DNA of 5,444 nt, from contig CAMGDO010000080.1 in NCBI GenBank assembly GCA_946042585.1, positions 1-5,444 on the forward strand, in the 5' to 3' direction. This document shows positions 1-5,444 of the stretch, piece by piece. A program made the translations under genes and the position numbers. Below the pieces are notes generated by a model. That model had not been told where the DNA came from and did not search any database. It was given only the letters and a program-made list of their open reading frames with translations. The DNA is from an uncultured Clostridia bacterium (lineage in GTDB: Bacteria; Bacillota; Clostridia; Christensenellales; Aristaeellaceae). Position 1 is the first letter of the stretch; each line of letters begins with the position of its first letter.

Positions 1-917
1 CCACCCGCGTGACCGTATCCGACGGCGAAACGGAATATGAAGCCAGCGTGGTATCCTACAGCGAGGAGCAGGACCTGGCGGTGCTGCTGTGCCCCGAAAT
101 TCAGCTGCTCCCCGTTCAGCTGGGCGACAGCGATGCGCTGCAGGTGGGCGAATGGGCCATCGTGATTGGCAACCCGCTGGGCGAGGATTTCTTCCGTTCC
201 GTGACGGTGGGCGTGGTGTCCTCGCTGGAGCGCTCTGTTGAGAGCGAAACGACCGACAAGTATGGCCGCCGTTCCACGGTGGATAACTCCATGATTCAGG
301 TGGACGCCGCGATCAACTCCGGCAACTCCGGCGGCGGCATGTTCAATACGCTGGGTCAGCTGATGGGTATCCCCTCGCTCAAGTATTCCAGCAGCTTCCT
401 GTCCTCCACCACCATTGACAACATCGGCATGTGCATTCCCATCAATGTGGCCAAGCCGCTGATTCGCGAGGCGCTGGAAAAGTACAACGGCGAGGATGTG
501 GCGCAGTATCTGGCGGACAAGGAAAAGGAAAGCCAGGTCAATACCGTCGGGCAGGATGACCAGCAGCCCCGCATGGGTGTGACCGTGACCACGTTGTCAG
601 GCAGCAACAACGCCGTATCCCAGGGCATTCTGCCGCGCGGCGCATTTGTCAAAGAGGTGGATGAGGGCTCTCCTGCCGAGAAGGCCGGCATTCAGGCGGG
701 CGATATCATCGTGGAAGTGGACGGCGTGATTGTGTCCTCCTCGGATGAACTGGTGGCGCAGGTGAAAAACGGTAAGCGCGCCGAGGGCGATACGATCACC
801 ATCAAGCTCTATCGCGCCGAAAACGTGCTCACTGCCCAGTATATCAATGAAATCGGCGAAGGCGAATACATTGACGTAGAGGTTGTGCTGGAAGTGATCG
901 CCAATCCCGCGGCATAA
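1..917 (+). CDS. htrA: HtrA/DegP-family trypsin-like serine protease with C-terminal PDZ domain, 5'-truncated by the window edge
   Basis: This is the 3' part of an HtrA-type envelope serine protease, a family that degrades or refolds misfolded exported proteins. The frame is open from the window edge (first whole codon at 3) to TAA at 915-917, giving 304 visible residues. Numbered from the first visible codon, the catalytic Asp is D24 in QDLAVL. The substrate-pocket strand follows at IGNPLG (55-60), and the nucleophile is S109 in NSGNSGGG (codon 327-329). The catalytic His and the expected N-terminal membrane anchor lie upstream and are not visible. One PDZ domain spans about 190-285, with the typical run SPAEKAGIQAGDIIVEVDG. 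The family usually has GNSGGP after the Ser; here the Pro is Gly. The gene converges on the minus-strand operon and ends at a hairpin terminator. Family assignment is secure; the exact physiological role is inferred. Confidence 0.93.
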   Translation, partial: TRVTVSDGETEYEASVVSYSEEQDLAVLLCPEIQLLPVQLGDSDALQVGEWAIVIGNPLGEDFFRSVTVGVVSSLERSVESETTDKYGRRSTVDNSMIQVDAAINSGNSGGGMFNTLGQLMGIPSLKYSSSFLSSTTIDNIGMCIPINVAKPLIREALEKYNGEDVAQYLADKEKESQVNTVGQDDQQPRMGVTVTTLSGSNNAVSQGILPRGAFVKEVDEGSPAEKAGIQAGDIIVEVDGVIVSSSDELVAQVKNGKRAEGDTITIKLYRAENVLTAQYINEIGEGEYIDVEVVLEVIANPAA

Positions 918-944
918 GAAACGCCCGAAAACAGCAAATAAACA

Positions 945-994
945 GGCGCTGTCTCTCATGGCTCATGGAAACCATGAAGGGACAGCGCCCTTTT
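945..994. terminator. Rho-independent, probably bidirectional terminator between convergent genes
   Basis: The left arm at 945-961 (GGCGCTGTCTCTCATGG) pairs with the right arm at 972-989 over about 16 bp, with one G-U wobble and one bulged base. The loop is about 10 nt, and TTTT follows at 991-994. On the plus strand this would terminate the htrA transcript 27 nt after its stop. On the minus strand the same hairpin lies 15 nt after the HAD stop codon and is followed by a T-rich tract (TGTTTATTTGCTGTTT, read on the minus strand), so it probably ends the moxR operon too. The pairing is seen in the sequence; function in both directions is inference. Confidence 0.85.
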
Positions 995-1009
995 GTGCGC
1001 CGCAGCGCA

Positions 1010-1678
1010 TTATCCGAGCAGCTCGTCAAGCGCGGATTGCAGCTGCGCATGGGTTTTGAAAAAGCGGTGCGCGGTGCGCAGAATCTCCTCCTGCTCATGC
1101 ACATGCTTATCATCATACATCGCCCACACCGTGCAGCCGGCCTCGCGCGCCGTGCGCATGGCGTGCAGGGAATCCTCCACCACCAGACATTCCTGCACCG
1201 TGCAGCCCAGCCGCGCCGCCGTCTGATAAAACAGCTCAGGGTTTTTCTTGTTCAGCGCTGCGCCGCGGGTGGATGCATAAAACTCAAAATATTCCAATAG
1301 ATTTGTGAGATGCAGCGCCGCTTCCAGCGCATCCAGGCGCGTAGCGGATATAAGGCACATGGGCACATGATGCGCTCGCGCCACATCCAGCGTTTCCCGC
1401 GCGCCCTCCTTCAGGGGAATGCCTGCCGGATAGACCTGTGAGAACATGTGCTCCGTGCACCAGGCGCGCATTTCGTCATAGGTCATTTGCAGCCTGTGGT
1501 CGGGCTGCGCCAGATAGCCGCGCAGCGTTTCGCTGAAGGAAGTGCTGGCCCAGGGCGCATTGCTGCGATCCTCCGGTGCGCCAAAGTGCGCGAACAAATC
1601 AAAGGGCACCTGCGTCCAGAGCACCTCGGAGTCCAGCAGCGTGCCGTCCATATCAAAAATGATCGCCTTGATTGCCAT
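1010..1678 (-). CDS. HAD-superfamily hydrolase, beta-phosphoglucomutase/phosphatase-like
   Basis: This 222-residue protein belongs to the haloacid dehalogenase superfamily, probably a cytosolic small-molecule phosphatase or phosphomutase. Motif I is FDMDGT (8-13), with D9 as nucleophile and D11 as acid/base. Motif II is S111 in LISAT, the motif III Lys is K144 in KKNPELF, and motif IV is VVEDS (166-170, with E168 and D169). The helical cap between motifs I and II (about 17-90) fits the beta-PGM-like subgroup, whose normal length is about 215-225 residues. Motif III usually reads GKPxP; here it reads NKKNP, so the Pro after Lys is replaced by Lys. The ATG at 1678 is supported by the start MAIKAIIFDMDGT and by a GAAAGGG ribosome site (1688-1694) 9 nt upstream, inside the end of the preceding gene. 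It is the last operon gene, 6 nt after the DUF4129 stop. The substrate cannot be told from sequence. Confidence 0.92.
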   Translation of the reverse strand: MAIKAIIFDMDGTLLDSEVLWTQVPFDLFAHFGAPEDRSNAPWASTSFSETLRGYLAQPDHRLQMTYDEMRAWCTEHMFSQVYPAGIPLKEGARETLDVARAHHVPMCLISATRLDALEAALHLTNLLEYFEFYASTRGAALNKKNPELFYQTAARLGCTVQECLVVEDSLHAMRTAREAGCTVWAMYDDKHVHEQEEILRTAHRFFKTHAQLQSALDELLG

Positions 1679-1684
1679 GCCTGT

Positions 1685-2950
1685 TTACCCTTTCTTTTCT
1701 GCCATGCTTTGCATATACTGCGCGGCTTCAACGCTGATTTCCTGCTCGCTGTAGCGCGCAGCGTCATAGATTTCCGCCATGCGCGCAGCGTCCTCCCTGC
1801 CGATGGCGGAGAAATCATGCGTCAGCGCTTCGCGCGCCGTGCGGCTGTCGGGAATGGCTTTATTTCGCCGCCGCAGAAGCTGATACGCCTGCCGGACGCG
1901 CTGGCGCGGGGACAGCTTTTCCCAGGAGATGCGCTTATCCCGGCGGCTAAGCTTTTTGGCGCGCTGCGCCACCGCGCGTTTCACCTCGCCCCAGTCCAGC
2001 AGGCTCTCCACCGTGTCCTCATAGCTTTCGCTGACCCGCCCGGCATAGCTGCGCAGAAAACGCATGAGCGCCCTGACCGCGCGCGCCAGCAACCGCGCAA
2101 GATGCCACAAAAACATGAGCGCCAGGGCGACGGCAAGTATCCGGGCGCCGATTTGCAGTAGCTTTTCCAGCAGCTGCAGCCAGCGGGCAGGCTCGCCGCC
2201 TTCGGCGGAGCCAAGCCCCATGCCGCCGCGCGCGGCTGTGTCGCTGACGCTTTCAGAGCTTAGCAGGGCCAGAAGCAGGTGGTACAGCCACAGAAGAAAG
2301 CGCTTGAGCAGATGGCAGAATGTGCGCAGCCCGTCCTGCAGCTGCTTTTGATAGGCCAATAGCAGCATCACGGCGCAGATGCCCGCCGAGAGCAGACGGT
2401 TGCGCAGCAGCATCAGGCGCGAGGGGCGGTATTCATCGCCCATGCCCTCCTGCACGGCCTGCGCATTGAGCGCAAATACGACATACACAAGATACACCGG
2501 CGTGACCGCCTGAATGAAGGGCAGCGCCGCGCTCATATAGGGAGAGGAAGCCAGACCTCGGCAAATCAGCAGCACGAGCAGCCCCACATACCATATGGCA
2601 GCCAGAAACTCCTCGCCGCTGCGCATGCCCATGATCAGCTGCATCGCCAGAAAGGCGATAATCAGCGGGATGCACAAAAGCATCAGCCACGGCGAGCTGC
2701 CGCTCAGATAAACGCCTGCATACGTAGCGGCGCATATCGCGGCTGCGCCCGGCACAAGGCCCGCTACGCGCAGCTTTTCGGGCAGCGCGCGCACCAGCAG
2801 CGGCATTGCCGTCAGCATCAGCAGCGCCGGAAAGAACGCATAAAGTGCTTCGGGATTGACCGCCGCTCCCAGCACGGCAAACAGCGGAGACGATAGCAGC
2901 AGAAAGCCTGCCGACAGAAACAGCTTGCGCAGAATGGTCTGTTTACGCAT
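1685..2950 (-). CDS. Polytopic membrane protein with C-terminal DUF4129-like domain (TgpA-like without visible transglutaminase core)
   Basis: This is a 421-residue membrane protein, the third gene of the MoxR operon. Hydrophobic segments lie at about 10-29, 35-53, 63-82, 86-107, 114-132, 142-163, 186-201 and (weaker) 216-231. A Gly/Ser-rich linker follows (about 232-256), then a further membrane helix at about 268-290. The soluble, basic and helical tail (about 300-421) contains RVRQAYQLLRRR, DSRTAREAL and IYDAARYS, resembling the DUF4129 domain at the C-terminus of TgpA-type transglutaminases. I find no transglutaminase core: no Cys-Gly/Ala-rich nucleophile motif and no HxW-type His motif in the short linker. 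The start at 2950 is chosen over an in-frame ATG at 3052. It has AGGGAGG (2957-2963) 6 nt upstream and begins MRKQTILRKL before the first membrane helix, whereas the longer form adds 34 basic, Cys-containing residues antisense-like in composition. It overlaps the DUF58 stop by 8 nt (ATGCGTAA). The role is unknown; a membrane partner of MoxR/DUF58 is inferred from context. Confidence 0.82.
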   Translation of the reverse strand: MRKQTILRKLFLSAGFLLLSSPLFAVLGAAVNPEALYAFFPALLMLTAMPLLVRALPEKLRVAGLVPGAAAICAATYAGVYLSGSSPWLMLLCIPLIIAFLAMQLIMGMRSGEEFLAAIWYVGLLVLLICRGLASSPYMSAALPFIQAVTPVYLVYVVFALNAQAVQEGMGDEYRPSRLMLLRNRLLSAGICAVMLLLAYQKQLQDGLRTFCHLLKRFLLWLYHLLLALLSSESVSDTAARGGMGLGSAEGGEPARWLQLLEKLLQIGARILAVALALMFLWHLARLLARAVRALMRFLRSYAGRVSESYEDTVESLLDWGEVKRAVAQRAKKLSRRDKRISWEKLSPRQRVRQAYQLLRRRNKAIPDSRTAREALTHDFSAIGREDAARMAEIYDAARYSEQEISVEAAQYMQSMAEKKG

Positions 2951-4034
2951 GGGCGGCCTCCCTGGACGGTTCCTGCGGCAGAACAAGCAGCGCCACGCTG
3001 TTGCCCAGCTGCCTGAGGCGCTGCATGCGCGCGCGAATCTGCTCGCTGTCATAGCTGGACAGAATCAAAATATCCATGCCGCGCAGCACGCACATATCCT
3101 CCAGAAATGCGGGGAAGGAGCGCAGGCGCTTTATCTGCAGGCAGGCCATGGCGCACAGCAGCGCCTCATCGCGTCCGGCGCCGCGTGCCGGCGGAAAGAA
3201 AGCGCACTCGCTGCCGTCATCCAGCGGCATATTGGCGGCAAAGCCCGCTTCCACGCCGCCGGATAGCGCGCGCGTGCACAGCGTGGCTGCCAGGCTGATG
3301 GCGCGCTCGATGCCGGATTGCTCATGCTCGAGCAGTTCGCCCCACTGATCCTCGCTGCGCTGCGCGTTGATGAGCACCATCAGCCGGGGATCGGCGGTGA
3401 AATCATGGGTTTTCACCTGCAGCTGGCCTGTGCGCGCCGTGGCTGCCCAGTGAATATCGCGCAGGGGATCGCCCGCGCGGTAGGAACGGATGCCGTTGAT
3501 CCAGAACGGGTCGCTGAGAATCCACCGCTGCACGCTGACATCGCCCTGAAAGCGTGAGGAGGGCAGGGAGGGCAGTGCGTCCGCCGTCCGCGCGGGATAA
3601 ACAAAGATTTCCGCCGGAGCATCCACATCCCGAAAATCAGACCGGGTGCACAATAGATCGCCGTAGGTCATCACCGCATGGCTGAGCACATAATGCCCGC
3701 GCTGGCAGAGCTTCACCCTGTGCCGCCGCGTCACCTGCGAAAAGGGCAGGAGCGTAAAGACGCTTTTGTGATAGCCCTGCGAACGGATGAGCAGCTCCTC
3801 CCGGGTCTGAAACTCAAATTGCCGGGGCATGCGCATTTCCAGCCGCACCCAGGGCAGAAACAGCGGGCTTTTGTTGCCAATCACCTCGGTGAGCTCCACC
3901 GTGTCGCCCGCGGTGGCATACTTTTGCGAAAAAGAACGGCGATAGGAAAACCCGCGCATGCCAAAACGCATGATCAGCAGCCCCTGTATCAGGGACAGGC
4001 CGAGAAAAATGAGAAGAATGAGCAGAACGTCCAT
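2943..4034 (-). CDS. DUF58 domain-containing membrane-anchored protein
   Basis: This 363-residue protein belongs to the DUF58 family, nearly always found beside MoxR ATPases. One hydrophobic segment at residues 2-23 is the likely anchor; many relatives have two. A beta-rich region follows (about 40-115, including GDTVELTEVIGNKSPLFLPW). The DUF58 hallmark lies at about 181-210: IRSYRAGDPLRDIHW, then ARTGQLQVKTHD. The following strand LMVLINAQRS (218-227) sits where a von Willebrand A-like fold would carry its metal-binding DxSxS, and that motif is not intact here. The ATG at 4034 is chosen because it opens directly into the membrane segment and lies 2 nt after the moxR stop. The frame stays open further upstream to 4382, but that stretch runs through moxR and has no domain likeness. 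The ribosome site is weak (AGGC about 6 nt upstream), so translation probably depends on coupling to moxR. Its TAA overlaps the next gene's start. Molecular function is not established. Confidence 0.92.
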   Translation of the reverse strand: MDVLLILLIFLGLSLIQGLLIMRFGMRGFSYRRSFSQKYATAGDTVELTEVIGNKSPLFLPWVRLEMRMPRQFEFQTREELLIRSQGYHKSVFTLLPFSQVTRRHRVKLCQRGHYVLSHAVMTYGDLLCTRSDFRDVDAPAEIFVYPARTADALPSLPSSRFQGDVSVQRWILSDPFWINGIRSYRAGDPLRDIHWAATARTGQLQVKTHDFTADPRLMVLINAQRSEDQWGELLEHEQSGIERAISLAATLCTRALSGGVEAGFAANMPLDDGSECAFFPPARGAGRDEALLCAMACLQIKRLRSFPAFLEDMCVLRGMDILILSSYDSEQIRARMQRLRQLGNSVALLVLPQEPSREAAHA

Positions 4035-4036
4035 GT

Positions 4037-4984
4037 TTATGCCTGTTCGGTGGGCACAGCCACATTTTTGACGGCGTCCAGCACGATGCTTTCGCCTGCG
4101 CGCGCCTGTCCATACAGCCCGCGTGCAATGACGCGATGCGAAAGCACGGGCACGGCGAGCGTCTTGATGTCGTCCGGGGTGACAAAGCCGCGCCCCTGCA
4201 CCATGGCATAGGCCTGGGCTGCGCGCATCAGAGCGAGCATGCCGCGGGGGCTTACGCCCAGCTGCGTGCGCTCGTCCTGCCGCGTGCGTTCGCACAGCGA
4301 TACGATATAGCGCTGCACGGGCAAGGACACCTCGCACTGCGAAACGGCAGCCTGCGCGGAGAGGATTTCCTCTCCTGTGCATACGCTCTCCAGCGCGGAC
4401 AGCGGCTCATCATGCAGAAAGCGGCTGAGAATATCCACGGCGCCCTGCGTGTCGGGATAGCCCGGCGTCAGGCGCATGAGAAAGCGGTCCAGCTGCGCCT
4501 CGGGCAGAGGAAAGGTGCCCTGAATCTCCACGGGATTCTGCGTGGCGATCACCAGAAAGGGCGCGGACAGCGCGCGGGTGACGCCGCCCTCGGTGACCTG
4601 CCGCTCCTCCATGCATTCCAGCAGCGCCGACTGTGTGCGCGGCGTGGCGCGGTTGATTTCGTCCGCCAGCAGGATGTTGGTGAACACAGGCCCTGCGTGG
4701 AACTCAAACTTGCCCGTGTCCGCGCGGTAGATGCTGGTGCCCGTGATGTCGGCGGGCAGCAGATCGGGCGTAAACTGGATGCGCGCAAAATCGCAGGCCA
4801 GGCTGCGGGCCAGGCTGCGGGCGGTGATCGTTTTGCCCGTGCCGGGCACGTCCTCAAGCAGCACATGGCCGCGGGCAATGACAGCGGTCAGCATCAGCGT
4901 GATCAATTCGCTCTTGCCGACCACCACGCGTTCGATATTGTTCCGGATGCGCTGAGCCAGCGCTGCAACATCTTTTGGAAGCAT
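4037..4984 (-). CDS. moxR: MoxR-family AAA+ ATPase
   Basis: This 315-residue cytosolic AAA+ ATPase of the MoxR subfamily is typical in length and essentially complete in motifs. Walker A is PGTGKT (47-52). Walker B is ILLADE (104-109) followed by INRA. Sensor 1 is N150 in ATQNP, the arginine finger region is QLDRF (R167), and sensor 2 is R247 in LGVSPRG. The C-terminal lid contains GRGFVTPDDIKTLAVPVLSHR. MoxR proteins are thought to use ATP hydrolysis to remodel or assemble client proteins, often with DUF58 or VWA partners encoded next to them. No VWA gene is visible here. The ATG at 4984 has a strong GGGAGG (4991-4996) 6 nt upstream and matches the usual family N-terminus. It is the first gene of the operon, with a promoter at 5014-5042. 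The family call is secure; the client protein is unknown. Confidence 0.96.
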   Translation of the reverse strand: MLPKDVAALAQRIRNNIERVVVGKSELITLMLTAVIARGHVLLEDVPGTGKTITARSLARSLACDFARIQFTPDLLPADITGTSIYRADTGKFEFHAGPVFTNILLADEINRATPRTQSALLECMEERQVTEGGVTRALSAPFLVIATQNPVEIQGTFPLPEAQLDRFLMRLTPGYPDTQGAVDILSRFLHDEPLSALESVCTGEEILSAQAAVSQCEVSLPVQRYIVSLCERTRQDERTQLGVSPRGMLALMRAAQAYAMVQGRGFVTPDDIKTLAVPVLSHRVIARGLYGQARAGESIVLDAVKNVAVPTEQA

Positions 4985-4990
4985 ATTCGT

Positions 4991-4996
4991 CCTCCC
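4991..4996 (-). promoter_or_regulatory. Ribosome binding site of the MoxR gene
   Basis: GGGAGG on the minus strand, 6 nt from the ATG at 4984. It fixes the start of the MoxR-family gene and directly abuts the palindrome at 4997-5014. Confidence 0.85.
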
Positions 4997-5014
4997 TGAT
5001 GGATATATACATCA
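4997..5014. promoter_or_regulatory. Imperfect 18-bp palindrome overlapping the predicted moxR transcription start (candidate operator)
   Basis: TGATGGATATATACATCA equals its own reverse complement at 16 of 18 positions; only the pair at positions 6 and 13 breaks symmetry. It lies between the -10 box and the ribosome site of the MoxR operon and covers the expected start of transcription, a common place for a repressor operator. It could instead act in RNA as a weak hairpin touching the ribosome site. The palindrome is seen; the function is inference. Confidence 0.45.
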
Positions 5015-5042
5015 GTATAGCACAATCCGCTGCGCCTGCACA
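5014..5042 (-). promoter_or_regulatory. Predicted promoter of the moxR-DUF58-DUF4129-HAD operon
   Basis: On the minus strand, TATACT (5019-5014) is a good -10 box preceded by TGC, which makes an extended -10. A weak -35, TGTGCA (5042-5037), lies 17 nt upstream. Transcription would start near 5007, leaving a leader of about 23 nt. Confidence 0.65.
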
Positions 5043-5066
5043 GAGAAAAAACACGGGAAATACACC

Positions 5067-5095
5067 TTGCAAGTGTTCCTTTCTTCTGCTATCAT
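5067..5095 (+). promoter_or_regulatory. Predicted promoter of the oxidoreductase gene
   Basis: TTGCAA (5067-5072) and TATCAT (5090-5095) are separated by 17 nt, the optimal spacing for a sigma-A type promoter. TGC directly before the -10 box makes it an extended -10. Transcription would begin near 5102, giving a very short leader of about 16 nt. The -35 box sits inside a palindromic CTTGCAAG. Confidence 0.75.
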
Positions 5096-5105
5096 GTGCA
5101 TGAAC

Positions 5106-5110
5106 GGAGG
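5106..5110 (+). promoter_or_regulatory. Ribosome binding site of the oxidoreductase gene
   Basis: GGAGG lies 7 nt before the ATG at 5118. It sets the start codon and supports a real gene running off the right edge. Confidence 0.85.
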
Positions 5111-5117
5111 CGAACAT

Positions 5118-5444
5118 ATGAGCAGAGTGACCATTGCCGTGGCGGGCTGCGGTTCGCGCGGCCTGAATACCTATGCCCGCTGTCAGCAACGCTTTCCTGA
5201 TTTGATGGAGATTACGGCGGCGGCGGATATAAGGCCTGAGCGGCTGGAGATGATGAAGGAAGAATTTGCGCTTTCGGATGCGCAGTGCTTTGACAGCGCC
5301 GAAAACATGCTGCAGCGCGAGCGGCTGGCGGATGTGATGTTCATCTGCACGCCCGACCGCTGCCATTATCATCAGGCCATGGCGGCACTGAACAAGGGCT
5401 ATCATCTGCTGCTGGAAAAGCCGATTGCGATCAGCGAGCAGGAA
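5118..5444 (+). CDS. Gfo/Idh/MocA-family NAD(P)-dependent oxidoreductase, N-terminal part, truncated by the window edge
   Basis: The first 109 residues of a Gfo/Idh/MocA-family dehydrogenase are present; the family usually has about 330-400. The N-terminus MSRVTIAVAGCGSRGLNTYA is the first Rossmann strand and glycine loop (G10, G12, G15). D37 (AAADIRPERL) ends the second strand and may contact the cofactor ribose; an acidic residue here usually favours NAD over NADP. CTPDRCHYHQAMAALNKGYH (77-96) leads to the hallmark EKP (E100-K101-P102), which helps bind the nicotinamide and catalyse. The substrate-binding C-terminal domain is outside the window. Family members oxidise sugars, inositols and similar polyols in the cytosol, but the substrate here cannot be read from this part. 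The start is set by GGAGG 7 nt upstream. The gene is divergent from the MoxR operon, with its own promoter. Confidence 0.93.
   Translation, partial: MSRVTIAVAGCGSRGLNTYARCQQRFPDLMEITAAADIRPERLEMMKEEFALSDAQCFDSAENMLQRERLADVMFICTPDRCHYHQAMAALNKGYHLLLEKPIAISEQE

Noticed and set aside
1448..2161. Plus-strand open frame of 237 codons across the HAD and DUF4129 genes
   Set aside because: It spans the junction of two well-supported minus-strand genes, has no ribosome site, and its composition is typical of an antisense shadow.
2951..3052. In-frame upstream extension of the DUF4129 gene by 34 codons
   Set aside because: The internal ATG at 2950 has AGGGAGG at ideal spacing, and the extension lies inside the DUF58 coding region without membrane or domain features.
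4035..4382. In-frame upstream extension of the DUF58 gene by 116 codons
   Set aside because: The extension overlaps the MoxR gene, is rich in Arg/Ala/Gly, and precedes a natural start that opens straight into a membrane anchor 2 nt after the MoxR stop.
4797..4820. Tandem 12-bp direct repeat (GCCAGGCTGCGG twice) in the MoxR gene
   Set aside because: It encodes ARSLARSL, where MoxR proteins normally have an ARALARAL-like helix after Walker A, so it is ordinary protein sequence and not an inserted repeat.
4136..4999. Long plus-strand open frame (287 codons) antisense to the MoxR gene
   Set aside because: It lies opposite a gene with complete AAA+ motifs. Its product is rich in Arg, Ala, Gly, His and Gln with no domain likeness, as expected from an antisense frame in GC-rich DNA.
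4854..5405. Minus-strand open frame of 183 codons across the divergent promoter region
   Set aside because: It runs opposite the clear Gfo/Idh/MocA coding sequence and through both promoters into MoxR in another frame. No domain is recognisable.

Overview
The window is a GC-rich, protein-dense bacterial chromosome segment. Strong GGAGG-type ribosome binding sites, sigma-A-like promoters with extended -10 elements and the gene families suggest a Firmicute, probably a Clostridia-type (gut-type) anaerobe. That placement is inference from style; no marker gene is present.

Layout. (1) Positions 1-917, plus strand: the 3' part of an HtrA/DegP-type serine protease with one PDZ domain, cut by the left edge. 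(2) Positions 945-994: a strong hairpin between two convergent genes, probably a terminator for both. (3) Positions 1010-4984, minus strand: a compact four-gene operon read right to left: MoxR-family AAA+ ATPase, DUF58 protein, polytopic membrane protein with a DUF4129-like C-terminus, and a HAD-superfamily hydrolase. Gaps are 2 nt, -8 nt (overlap) and 6 nt, so translational coupling is likely. (4) Positions 4985-5117: a divergent intergenic region with a promoter facing each way. An 18-bp near-palindrome overlaps the predicted moxR start site. (5) Positions 5118-5444, plus strand: the 5' part of a Gfo/Idh/MocA-type NAD(P)-dependent oxidoreductase, cut by the right edge.

Function. MoxR + DUF58 + DUF4129/transglutaminase is a widespread but poorly characterised module, thought to act in chaperone-like assembly or cell-envelope processes. 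Here the third protein keeps the membrane region and the DUF4129-like tail of TgpA-type proteins, but I see no transglutaminase core in it, and a HAD phosphatase-like gene follows directly. That is the most notable feature. HtrA (envelope protein quality control) and the oxidoreductase (probably sugar or polyol metabolism) are separate transcription units. I see no mobile element, CRISPR array, rRNA, tRNA or clearly novel defence system.
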